This document shows positions 1 to 7,069 of a stretch of DNA of 35,945 bases, in pieces. This stretch comes from Candidatus Obscuribacterales bacterium (lineage in GTDB: Bacteria; Cyanobacteriota; Vampirovibrionia; Obscuribacterales; Obscuribacteraceae). Below the pieces are notes generated by a model. It worked only from the letters and a program-made list of their open reading frames with translations. It did no database searches and was not told where the DNA came from. Position 1 is the stretch's first letter; every line of letters starts with the position of its first letter. Location: positions 1 to 35,945 of the forward strand of contig CASBPX010000075.1 of assembly GCA_949127735.1 (NCBI GenBank). Reading direction: 5' to 3'. Both the position numbers and the translations under genes were made by a program.

Positions 1-2
1 CT

Positions 3-368
3 CCTGTGGTTGGTCCTGAAGCTTTGACCGGCTCTACCCGCATGAAAGCAGGCACCGCTCAAAAAATGGTGCTCAATTTACTTTCAACCTGCACCATGGT
101 TCGCCTGGGTAAGGTTTACGAAAATTTGATGGTTGATTTAAAACCAACCAACGAAAAATTGAGAGAGCGGGCAGTTTCAATCATCGCCTTAATCTGCGAT
201 GTGCAGAGACCCATTGCTGAAGGCGCTCTGGTGGCTTCAAATGGGCAGGCCAAAACCGCTATTTTAATGCTTAAGCGCAAAATGGGAAGAGTTCAGGCCG
301 ACGAGTTAATCACCAAATCTGGTGGCTCGCTGCGTCAAGCTCTGGCTACCGAAGTAGAACATTCTTAA
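3..368 (+). CDS. murQ: N-acetylmuramic acid 6-phosphate etherase, C-terminal part (5' end outside the window)
   Basis: This is the last ~121 codons of MurQ, the cytoplasmic SIS-domain enzyme that cleaves the D-lactyl ether of MurNAc-6-phosphate to give GlcNAc-6-phosphate and D-lactate during muropeptide recycling. The visible part begins with the family block VGPEALTGSTRMKAGTAQK, which contains the sugar-phosphate-binding TGSTRMKAGTA motif, followed by KVYENLMVDLKPTNEKL. The C-terminal helical region (RERAVSII onward) ends at a TAA. The reading frame is open to the left edge, so the true start lies upstream; the internal GTG at position 6 is not a plausible start. Six bases separate it from the following helicase gene, so the two are probably co-transcribed. 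The assignment is secure from the motif; completeness cannot be judged. Confidence 0.93.
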   Translation, partial: PVVGPEALTGSTRMKAGTAQKMVLNLLSTCTMVRLGKVYENLMVDLKPTNEKLRERAVSIIALICDVQRPIAEGALVASNGQAKTAILMLKRKMGRVQADELITKSGGSLRQALATEVEHS

Positions 369-374
369 ATCTGA

Positions 375-3065
375 ATGTCAGAGTTTGATCGTACACGCGA
401 TTTCATTGCCGCATTGCAAGATGAAATTGCCGCGATCAAAAAATCTAAATTAGTCGCTATTGACCTGACTGACGGCATTCTAGTGGCACAGTCTGGCCAG
501 CAATATCGCTATTCGTTCACGGCTGAAACCTTATTCGATGCCGAAGAAGACTCCATCGCCAACATTGAGATTGGCGGCCAAAATTTTGATTGTTCGCTTT
601 CCAGCGTTCGTGGCTTCAAGACCAATTTGGTGTTGCCACAAATAGTGCCACAAAGATTCGGCGCGTCTGTCGCAGCAGCGAAATTAACGCCGAACCGCTG
701 GCTGACATTGCACAGACTGCAAGAAAAATTTCGCGAGGCTAAATCAAACTCGCTAAAACCGCCTAACTTCAAACTGGCAGATGAAGTTTTTAGCGGCACA
801 GCCACTCATTTTGGCGCGGTAGGTACTAAACCCAAATATTCCTACGAAGCAAAAAACGCCCCTGATTTTTCTCAGGCAGAAGCGATCACTAAGTCGTTTT
901 GCCACTCTCTGGCTGTTATCTGGGGGCCGCCCGGCAGCGGCAAAACCACCACGATAGCTAGAATTGTAGAAGCGCATGTCAATGCCGGCAGGCGTGTGCT
1001 TATGATTTCACACAGTAATACCGCTGCCGACCTGGCAATAAAACAGCTAGCGACGCAGCTCAACGAAACAATTTACTCTCAAGGCAAAATTATTCGACTG
1101 GGAGATATTAAAGGTAGCGGCTTGCTGCAGCAGTATCCGCTAGTGGAGTTAGAGCAGGTGGTGGCAGACAGTTGCGTGCAACACTTAGCAGAGCAGAAAG
1201 CGGTGGCAGTACGTCAGAAACCTTTAATGGAAAATCTTGCTCGCTGTCAGAGCCTTCAACGAGTTGGCGAGCTGGTCAAAAAATTAGAGCGAGAAACTCA
1301 GCGACCCGAAAAAATGATCATGCAACAAGAGCGCTATCAGCAAATAACCAGCGAAATAGCCGAGACTCAAGCAAAGCTGCAGGCTGCTCACCAATATCTT
1401 GACCCGCATGTACGCGCCACGCATATTCACGATTTGACTCAACGTTTATCGACTTTGAGCAGGCACCAGAACGAAATAGCGATCAACTGGCAAAAACTTT
1501 CTGCCGAGAACGCCGTACAAGTAGATGAGCTTGGGCGAGCCAATCAAGAGTTGTCGCAATTAATGGATGAAACGGGCCTTACGCCTGGCGACGTGGGCGA
1601 ATATATTGAAGTAGCAGAAACGAAACTGCAGCACCTTGATCAAAGCCTGATTGCCATCAAAAAAGAAATTGGTGCAGCCTCACAGATTGTCGTCAGTGGC
1701 GCTCAAGTAATTGGCACCACCGTGTACAATCTCTTTCTCAATACTCTTCTCACTGACGAAATTTTCGATATCGCTGTAGTTGATGAAGCAAGCAAGATAC
1801 CTCTGCCGCACCTGTACTGGGCTTTGAGCAAGGCGAACATCGGAGCCACCTTGGTAGGTGACTTCAATCAGCTGCCGGCTGCAGCAGGCGCAGAAAGTGC
1901 CCTGGCTCAAAAATGGCTAAATCAGAGCATCTTTAACCACTTAAATATCAACACTGTAGCCACTGCCGCGCAGAACAAAATTGTGACGCTACTCGATACT
2001 CAATATGGAATGGCCCCAGAAATTTGCACTGCGGCCAGTAATTTATTTTATGGTGGCCTGCTTAAAAGTGACGAAACTACTTGTCAAATTGGCCTTGATG
2101 ATTCGATATTTGGCCCCGCGCACATGGTCATAGTTGACACCTCTACTGTAGACCCCTGGTGTTTGAGCCCAGCTACGGGCGGCCGAATCAATTTATATTC
2201 GGGCGGATTGGCTATCAATCTATGCAAGCGACTACTCCATGAGCATGCGCATATTACAGTCGGTGTCGAAAGCCCTTACCGTCAGCAAGCTGAATTAATT
2301 GGCAGAGCAATCAATCAAACAATTAATCAATCAATGGATAAAGACAGGGTTTTAGTCGACACCATGCACGGTTGTGAAACTAATCAATCCACAGTGATTA
2401 TCTTCGACTGCGTTGACGGCAAAGGCAGCAAAAAGTCTATGCTCGATGAACAGTCTGCATTGCCGCATTTACTCAACAGTGCACTAACTAGAGCCCAGGC
2501 TACTTTCATAATTATTGTCAACTTGAAATATTTTGCCGAAACGCAAAAAGGCACCACATTTATGAAATTTCTGGCCCAGTTGGCGGCGGCTGGTGCGGTG
2601 AAAATTGAGTCGAGAAAAGTCGATGAGAGCTTTATCGCTAAAAGTATTGAAACCGCTGACACCAAAGACTTCTTTAAAGCTTTTCGCCGTGATCTTTCAG
2701 CGGCACAGATCTCGGCTGTGATTGTCAGTCCAGTTGTAAGCACTAAGCGAATTCAGTTATTCTTCGAGCAGTTTAGAGCTATGGTGGCCCAAGGTACCAA
2801 GGTGACAGTTTATACTCGACCGGCTGCTGAACTGCAGCATGAGCAGGAGACGAGCGAAGCGAGCGCGGTGATTGAACAGCTGAAAGGTATTGGCGTCACC
2901 GTTAAGGAGCGCAGCAATCTTCAACAAAAGGTGGCTCTTATAGATGAGCGAATCTGCTGGGAAGGGAGCCTTAATATACTTGGTCAGGCCAATTCGCTTG
3001 AACACATGCGACGCATAGAAGCAAGTGCGATGGTAGCTGAAGTAAGGCGCAGCTTGAATTTGTGA
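375..3065 (+). CDS. Superfamily 1 DNA/RNA helicase (UPF1/Dna2-like) with a C-terminal phospholipase-D-like domain
   Basis: An 896-residue SF1 helicase. Walker A (GPPGSGKTT) is near residues 184-192, and a long insertion with coiled-coil character runs from about 260 to 440. Walker B DEAS (VVDEASKIPLPHLYWAL) is near 469, a GDFNQLP motif III follows near 495, and motif VI (NSALTRAQATFII) is near 702. Residues ~770-890 resemble the PLD-like domain often fused to these helicases: a strand VIVSPVVS, then LQQKVALIDERICWEGSLNI. In active PLD domains the second residue there is the histidine of HxK(x4)D; here it is Gln, so the nuclease is probably inactive. The ATG lies six bases after murQ with no clear ribosome site. 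The role is probably nucleic-acid repair or defence-type unwinding; the substrate is unknown. Confidence 0.85.
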   Translation: MSEFDRTRDFIAALQDEIAAIKKSKLVAIDLTDGILVAQSGQQYRYSFTAETLFDAEEDSIANIEIGGQNFDCSLSSVRGFKTNLVLPQIVPQRFGASVAAAKLTPNRWLTLHRLQEKFREAKSNSLKPPNFKLADEVFSGTATHFGAVGTKPKYSYEAKNAPDFSQAEAITKSFCHSLAVIWGPPGSGKTTTIARIVEAHVNAGRRVLMISHSNTAADLAIKQLATQLNETIYSQGKIIRLGDIKGSGLLQQYPLVELEQVVADSCVQHLAEQKAVAVRQKPLMENLARCQSLQRVGELVKKLERETQRPEKMIMQQERYQQITSEIAETQAKLQAAHQYLDPHVRATHIHDLTQRLSTLSRHQNEIAINWQKLSAENAVQVDELGRANQELSQLMDETGLTPGDVGEYIEVAETKLQHLDQSLIAIKKEIGAASQIVVSGAQVIGTTVYNLFLNTLLTDEIFDIAVVDEASKIPLPHLYWALSKANIGATLVGDFNQLPAAAGAESALAQKWLNQSIFNHLNINTVATAAQNKIVTLLDTQYGMAPEICTAASNLFYGGLLKSDETTCQIGLDDSIFGPAHMVIVDTSTVDPWCLSPATGGRINLYSGGLAINLCKRLLHEHAHITVGVESPYRQQAELIGRAINQTINQSMDKDRVLVDTMHGCETNQSTVIIFDCVDGKGSKKSMLDEQSALPHLLNSALTRAQATFIIIVNLKYFAETQKGTTFMKFLAQLAAAGAVKIESRKVDESFIAKSIETADTKDFFKAFRRDLSAAQISAVIVSPVVSTKRIQLFFEQFRAMVAQGTKVTVYTRPAAELQHEQETSEASAVIEQLKGIGVTVKERSNLQQKVALIDERICWEGSLNILGQANSLEHMRRIEASAMVAEVRRSLNL

Positions 3066-3099
3066 AGACAAGCTCATTCAACGCTGAACATAAAAAGAC

Positions 3100-3141
3100 C
3101 TGCTTAGAAAAACCGAAGGATCCTTCGGTTTTTCTAAGCAG
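3100..3141. terminator. 42-bp perfect palindrome downstream of the helicase gene
   Basis: Bases 3100-3120 are the exact reverse complement of 3121-3141, centred on GGATCC; each arm carries an A5/T5 run (GAAAAACCGAAGG). It starts 35 bases after the helicase stop. It would form a very stable hairpin with almost no loop and could end transcription from either side, but there is no uninterrupted T-run directly outside the stem. A dispersed repeat or a protein-binding palindrome is therefore also possible. Confidence 0.6.
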
Positions 3142-3240
3142 ACTAGAATTTTACACGGGTAATCATCAACGCATTGGTCAAATAATCTTGACGCCGTCTT
3201 GACGCGCACTGTTGCAATCTAATTGCGTTACCAAACAGCG

Positions 3241-3351
3241 GCTACTGTATGCACATGCGTGCTAAATTTAAGACGTAAGCTGGCAGAAGCCGGTAAACCT
3301 GACTTAATTAAACAGGTTGTCAATCTGGGCCATGTCATTGAAAAGAAATAG
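3241..3351 (+). pseudogene. Remnant of an OmpR-family response regulator (C-terminal winged helix)
   Basis: An open stretch ending in TAG at 3349-3351 encodes a peptide with TCVLNLRRKLAEAGKPDLI followed by KQVVNLGHVIE. This matches the end of OmpR/PhoB-type winged-helix domains: the recognition helix with the LRxKL pattern, then the wing hairpin ending in a GxGY-like turn, here LGHV. Upstream in the same frame there is a stop (TAA at 3220-3222), and no receiver domain with its phospho-accepting aspartate is recognisable. The piece is therefore a degraded remnant. It directly abuts a histidine-kinase remnant in the same reading frame, the usual order of a two-component operon. Confidence 0.6.
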
Positions 3352-3546
3352 AGCCATAAAATTATTTGTCTCCTTTTCACTGTCAGTTGCACCGACATTG
3401 GCAATTGCACTGACACCGCCGGTGGTGCCGGTTTAGGGCTGGCGATCTGCAAATCTATAATCAAAGCGCACGGCGGTGACGTTGGCCTTGCCAGTGAAGA
3501 TGGCAAAGGCGCAATATTTTGGTATTCATTGCCGATGGAAAAATAA
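3352..3546 (+). pseudogene. Remnant of a sensor histidine kinase (end of the ATPase domain)
   Basis: The frame following the regulator remnant is open to TAA at 3544-3546 and ends with GGAGLGLAICKSIIKAHGG followed by a VGLASEDGKGAIFWYSLP strand pair. This is the G2 box and C-terminal end of a HATPase_c domain. Just upstream, VSCTDIGN resembles the DxGxG nucleotide motif but runs straight into TDTAGGAGLG, so about 20-25 residues normally between these motifs (the F box) are missing. No HisKA or sensor region is present. There is no start codon context. I read it as the eroded 3' end of a two-component kinase gene. Confidence 0.7.
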
Positions 3547-3548
3547 AG

Positions 3549-3581
3549 GCAGCGGAGCTGTTTGCGACAAACCTCCGCTGC
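3549..3581. terminator. Strong hairpin between the kinase remnant and the minus-strand DUF1269 gene
   Basis: The outer stem GCAGCGGAG/CTCCGCTGC encloses a second stem GTTTG-CGA-CAAAC. A TTTTGAGTTTTT tract follows on the plus strand and AATAAA (TTTATTT on the minus strand) precedes it, so it can serve both sides. It lies 27 bases past the stop of the minus-strand gene at 3609, which is probably its main user today. Confidence 0.75.
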
Positions 3582-3608
3582 TTTTGAGTTTTTGACAGAT
3601 TTTGATCT

Positions 3609-4127
3609 TTAAACAGAGACAGAAGCTTTAGCAGCTTCAGCGCGGTGCGCGTCTAATGCTTCTTGCAGCTTGGTTTCGTCAGTCTTAGACAAATTTGTCT
3701 TCAGAATTGTTCCACCAGTGCCTTGCAAATCTTCAAGCACTTTATCTGTGGTCATTTGACGAATCAATACACAGAGAGCTGAGGTGCCTGGTTTAATCTG
3801 CTCGCCCAGATCTTTCATGAACTTATCGTTGATACCTATATCTTCTAAGGCTCCAGTCAGCGAACCAGCAGCGGCACCTACTGCCATGCCATACAGAGGT
3901 ACGAGGAACAGGCAGCCAATCAATGTGCCCCAGAAACCGCCTTCAAGGGCACCAGCAGCGGTGGTATTAACAATCTGGTGCAATTTTACTTTGCCCTTCA
4001 TATCGCGCACAACCACAACAGCATCTTCTAGATCTACAAGATATTCTTTTTCCAGACGAGCCAGTTTTACTCTCATTTCTTGAGCTTTGTACATATCGTC
4101 GTAGCCGATTACTACTAGCGTTTCCAT
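3609..4127 (-). CDS. DUF1269 family protein with a glycine/alanine-rich membrane segment
   Basis: A 172-residue protein beginning METLVVIGYDDMYKAQEM and continuing with an EYLVDLEDAVVVVRD stretch. This is the typical N-terminal alpha/beta start of DUF1269 proteins. A central hydrophobic Gly/Ala-rich segment (ALEGGFWGTLIGCLFLVPL, then GMAVGAAAGSLTGAL) follows, and the C-terminal half contains PGTSALCVLIR and a conserved-looking GGTILKTNLS. I chose the ATG at 4127 because a GGGGAGA Shine-Dalgarno lies 6-7 bases upstream; the longer open frame to 4202 has no support. The biochemical function of the family is unknown. It is monocistronic, with its own terminator at 3549-3581. Confidence 0.85.
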   Translation of the reverse strand: METLVVIGYDDMYKAQEMRVKLARLEKEYLVDLEDAVVVVRDMKGKVKLHQIVNTTAAGALEGGFWGTLIGCLFLVPLYGMAVGAAAGSLTGALEDIGINDKFMKDLGEQIKPGTSALCVLIRQMTTDKVLEDLQGTGGTILKTNLSKTDETKLQEALDAHRAEAAKASVSV

Positions 4128-4261
4128 AGTCACATTCTCCCCTAAAATCAGTGTGCAAATATGGCGCCCAATCGGAACCACAGCTGCACATCTTCTTATC
4201 ACGGCAGATGCTACCGCTACATTAGATTGAGCGGAATAAAATATTAAGAACGCGCTTGAGA

Positions 4262-4993
4262 TCAGGGTTTAGGGCGTAAATGCTGAGTTTGGCGTTCCAC
4301 CAAATGCATTACTTGATTGCACCGCTCTTCGGCTTCGGCAGTGATGGCTTCTTTCTCTTCAGGGCGCAGATCGACAGACAGAGTCAAGTCTGATGAGCTT
4401 ATATACCACTGGTTACCAGTAATATGACCGTTACTTAGCTTCTCTTTGGCCTCTGCTCGAATTGCCGCACATTGGGCCTCAGCTTTGGCCATTGCCACTG
4501 CTAGTTGAGCTTCTTTGTCGAGAGTAGCCTTATCTTTCACTTCCAGGCCGGGATTCGCAAGTACCGCACCTTCAGTGGCGGCGTCTGCTGGGCCCACGGC
4601 AACCAGAGCTGGTGCCGGTGACTGCCCACCAATTTTCATCAAAGCATCCTGACAAAATTTAGCGGTAGCGGCATTAGGGTTACTGGTTAAGCATTGTTCG
4701 TATTCACGCTTGGCACTCTTTTGCTGCCCAAGAGCTAAGTAAGTATTAGCCATGTAATAGCGAACAAGCCAATTATTGGGATAGATTTGAACTGCTTTTT
4801 CAAAGCTAGCACGAGCACTGGCGTAATTTTTGCTCTGATAATACTGGCAACCTTGCTCAAAGTCTGCAGCTAGGGCCGGAGTGTGAGAGAACATGCACAG
4901 CGCAGTCGCCGCTAATAGCGACTTATATAACGAACTTTTGTATAAAAAATTATTTTTCAAGAGTTTCCTAGCGCTTCCAATAATCATTTTCAA
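4262..4993 (-). CDS. Secreted TPR-repeat protein
   Basis: A 243-residue exported protein. The long basic n-region and hydrophobic core (SLLAATALCMFSH) end in a signal-peptidase-like TPALAA site near residue 43. Two tetratricopeptide units follow at ~44-110: a QGCQYYQSKNYASARASFEK helix pair and a YYMANTYLALGQQKSAKREY pair. The C-terminal part (~140-243) is Ala/Glu/Lys-rich and probably helical, with many Glu residues and a few Cys. TPR domains mediate protein-protein contacts, so an envelope scaffold or adaptor role is likely, but no partner is evident. It is divergently transcribed from the aldo/keto reductase gene across a 165-base spacer. Confidence 0.75.
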   Translation of the reverse strand: MKMIIGSARKLLKNNFLYKSSLYKSLLAATALCMFSHTPALAADFEQGCQYYQSKNYASARASFEKAVQIYPNNWLVRYYMANTYLALGQQKSAKREYEQCLTSNPNAATAKFCQDALMKIGGQSPAPALVAVGPADAATEGAVLANPGLEVKDKATLDKEAQLAVAMAKAEAQCAAIRAEAKEKLSNGHITGNQWYISSSDLTLSVDLRPEEKEAITAEAEERCNQVMHLVERQTQHLRPKP

Positions 4994-5053
4994 GACTGCA
5001 CGTCTTCAAGACTTCACGAGGCTTTCAAAGTCAGTTTATCCTACTTTGAAAGG

Positions 5054-5084
5054 CTTGGCATTGACAAGTTAAGAATATGCCAAG
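5054..5084. promoter_or_regulatory. Inverted repeat in the divergent spacer upstream of the aldo/keto reductase
   Basis: CTTGGCAT (5054-5061) is the reverse complement of ATGCCAAG (5077-5084), separated by 15 bases that include most of a TTGACA hexamer (5061-5066). Its position between two divergent genes suggests an operator or a promoter-overlapping site. No good -10 box follows at 16-18 bases, so this is tentative. Confidence 0.3.
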
Positions 5085-5158
5085 AAATCCGCACGCTGCT
5101 AGACTAGGCAAGGTTTTTACGAAATCGTACTTTTCCGTTTGCAGTGGTGGGAGTAGTT

Positions 5159-6268
5159 ATGTCGCTTGATCAATATCGTACTCTGGGCAATTCAGGCCTG
5201 CGGGTCAGCCCATTTTGCCTTGGAGCCATGACCTTTGGTCTTGACTGGGGCTTTGGCTCATCAGAAGCAGAATCGCATCAAATTCTCGACCTTTTTTTTG
5301 ATCGAGGCGGCAATTTCATTGATACGGCAAATGTTTACACCAAGGGGCACTCAGAAGTGATTCTGGGCGATTACATCAACAAGACCAATTTTCGAAGAGA
5401 CCGGGCGGTAATCGCCACCAAATTTTTCGGCACGCTCTATCCCGGAGATCCAAATGGCGGTGGCGCCAGTCGCAAAGCAATCATGTCGCAGTGTGAGGCC
5501 TCCTTGCGCCGCATGAATACCGACTATATCGATCTTTACTGGATGCACTGTTGGGATCATCACACGCCCATTGAAGAAACCATGCAGGCTCTAGATGATT
5601 TAGTGCGGCAAGGAAAAGTGCGCTACATAGGCTTTTCTGATACACCAGCCTGGAAATGCGCCCAAGCTCAAACCATGGCCAAATTGCGAGCCTGGGCACC
5701 ACTGGTAGCGCTACAGATTGAATATTCATTGCTCGAGCGCACAGTAGAAGGTGAACTAATTCCGATGGCGTTAGAGCTGGGCCTGGGTGTTACGCCCTGG
5801 TCGCCGCTCAAATATGGCATTCTTAGCGGCAAATACACGAGAGAAAATCGAGACAAAATCGAAACTGACAGGGGTAATTGGGTTACCGGTCATTTGGCAA
5901 AAGACAAAACCTACGACGTCATTGACGTGCTCATTGCCGTGGCAAAAGAAGTAGGGTCAAGCCCAGCGCAGGTAGCCTTAGCTTGGCTGCAGGGCAAACC
6001 TGGTGTAGTTTCTTCCATCATTGGCGCACGCAAATTGACGCAGTTGGAAGACAACCTCGGTGCACTTGATTTAAAACTGTCAAGCGAGCAAATTAGCAAA
6101 CTTGAAAAAGTTACAGAACCGAAGCTCAACTTCCCAGCCGATTTTCTCAAAGGCGCGGGTTCATTCATGGCGGCAGAAACCAGCATTAATGGTGAAGTCA
6201 GCAGTGCCAGCCCTCTAGCTCCAAAATCTGACTCCGAGCGTTACGACAACCCTGTGGGCGTCAAATAG
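5159..6268 (+). CDS. Aldo/keto reductase, NADPH-dependent
   Basis: A 369-residue (beta/alpha)8-barrel oxidoreductase of the AKR superfamily. It starts MSLDQYRTLGNSGLRVSPFC, the standard beginning of the YajO/Tas-like branch. The catalytic tetrad is complete: Asp55 and Tyr60 in FIDTANVY, Lys88 in VIATKFFG, and His130 in DYIDLYWMH. IGFSDTPAW and the C-terminal IIGARKLTQLEDNL cofactor segment follow. These enzymes reduce aldehydes, ketones or sugars in the cytosol; the substrate cannot be told. The ATG at 5159 is preferred to the upstream in-frame GTG because GGGAG sits five bases ahead of it. A ~40-residue Ser/Asn-rich tail follows the barrel. It is convergent with the thioesterase gene, 21 bases apart. 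Confidence 0.93.
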   Translation: MSLDQYRTLGNSGLRVSPFCLGAMTFGLDWGFGSSEAESHQILDLFFDRGGNFIDTANVYTKGHSEVILGDYINKTNFRRDRAVIATKFFGTLYPGDPNGGGASRKAIMSQCEASLRRMNTDYIDLYWMHCWDHHTPIEETMQALDDLVRQGKVRYIGFSDTPAWKCAQAQTMAKLRAWAPLVALQIEYSLLERTVEGELIPMALELGLGVTPWSPLKYGILSGKYTRENRDKIETDRGNWVTGHLAKDKTYDVIDVLIAVAKEVGSSPAQVALAWLQGKPGVVSSIIGARKLTQLEDNLGALDLKLSSEQISKLEKVTEPKLNFPADFLKGAGSFMAAETSINGEVSSASPLAPKSDSERYDNPVGVK

Positions 6269-6289
6269 CTGCCATTAGAGATAAGCTGA

Positions 6290-6733
6290 TCAGACCTTGG
6301 GATACAAAATCATTTGCGTGCAACGAAAAAGCGCAATTATTTTGTCGTCGTCATTAGTAACCCTGGCATCCCAGACCTGAGTCATGCGGCCGCCATGTGC
6401 AAGCTTTGCTTCGCAGTTGACATAGCCACTTTTAGCTGTACCGAGAAAATTTGTTTTTAGTTCGATAGTGGTAAACATCTCGGCACCTTGAGGCAAATTG
6501 GCCACGGTACCGTAACCACATGCGGTATCAGCGAGGGCAATCACGCTGGCGGCATGGAGAAATCCGTTTGGCGCCATAAGTTCTTTTCTCACGGGCATGC
6601 GTGCAGTTAAAACGGGCCCTGCGACGCTAAGAATTTCCAAACCCATGAAGCCGGGAAAAGTATCTTTACTTCTCTCATTGAGAACTGTAATCCAATCGAT
6701 TTTAGCCCTCTCGTCTTGTCCCAATCTTTCCAC
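6290..6733 (-). CDS. PaaI-like hotdog-fold thioesterase
   Basis: A 147-residue single hotdog domain. The segment PNGFLHAASVIALADTACGY corresponds to the active-site loop and the central helix of PaaI/YdiI thioesterases, where the family usually has HGG in place of NGFLHA and an acidic residue on the helix (Asp of LADTA). It is followed by TTIELKTNFLGTAKSGYV and a C-terminal MTQVWDARVTNDDDKIIALF strand pair. Such enzymes hydrolyse acyl-CoA thioesters. The start is a GTG with an AAGG site about ten bases upstream. It may be read from the same minus-strand transcript as the small cysteine protein 39 bases upstream. Confidence 0.85.
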   Translation of the reverse strand: MERLGQDERAKIDWITVLNERSKDTFPGFMGLEILSVAGPVLTARMPVRKELMAPNGFLHAASVIALADTACGYGTVANLPQGAEMFTTIELKTNFLGTAKSGYVNCEAKLAHGGRMTQVWDARVTNDDDKIIALFRCTQMILYPKV

Positions 6734-6772
6734 TATATTATTACCTTGTTTTTCAATACATATAAATCTGGC

Positions 6773-7069
6773 TTATAACACTCGATGGCGGCAATCAGCG
6801 CAAAAAACTCTTAGCCCGTGTGGCCTGAAAAAGCGAATTTCATTCCACTGACGCGAATAACTAATATACATGCGGTCATCGGTCAGTCCACGATAAGCGA
6901 TATGCACAATGCCTTTGCAGCAAACCGTTTGTGCTTCAGGTTCGGGCGGATTCGCCTTTTTCTTCTTCGCCAGCGAACGAATTCCAGACACCAGATCTTT
7001 CAATGCCTTTTTTTTGTTGCCGTCGCCACTTGCGGCATTTTTATCACTATCACTATTAGATGGTTCCAA
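6773..7069 (-). CDS. Small cysteine-containing protein overlapping the histidine kinase
   Basis: A 98-residue protein I do not recognise. The first ~45 residues are charged and low in complexity (SDSDKNAASGDGNKKKALKD, then AKKKKANPPEPEAQ). The rest is compact, with a CC pair (TVCCKGIVHIAYRG) and a C-terminal CADC, so a metal-binding CC...CxxC cluster is possible. The start is TTG at 7069, eight bases after a GAGG site, and lies inside the last codons of the upstream kinase gene. The 14-base overlap implies translational coupling, so the protein may work with the kinase. There is no signal peptide or membrane segment. Confidence 0.6.
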   Translation of the reverse strand: MEPSNSDSDKNAASGDGNKKKALKDLVSGIRSLAKKKKANPPEPEAQTVCCKGIVHIAYRGLTDDRMYISYSRQWNEIRFFRPHGLRVFCADCRHRVL

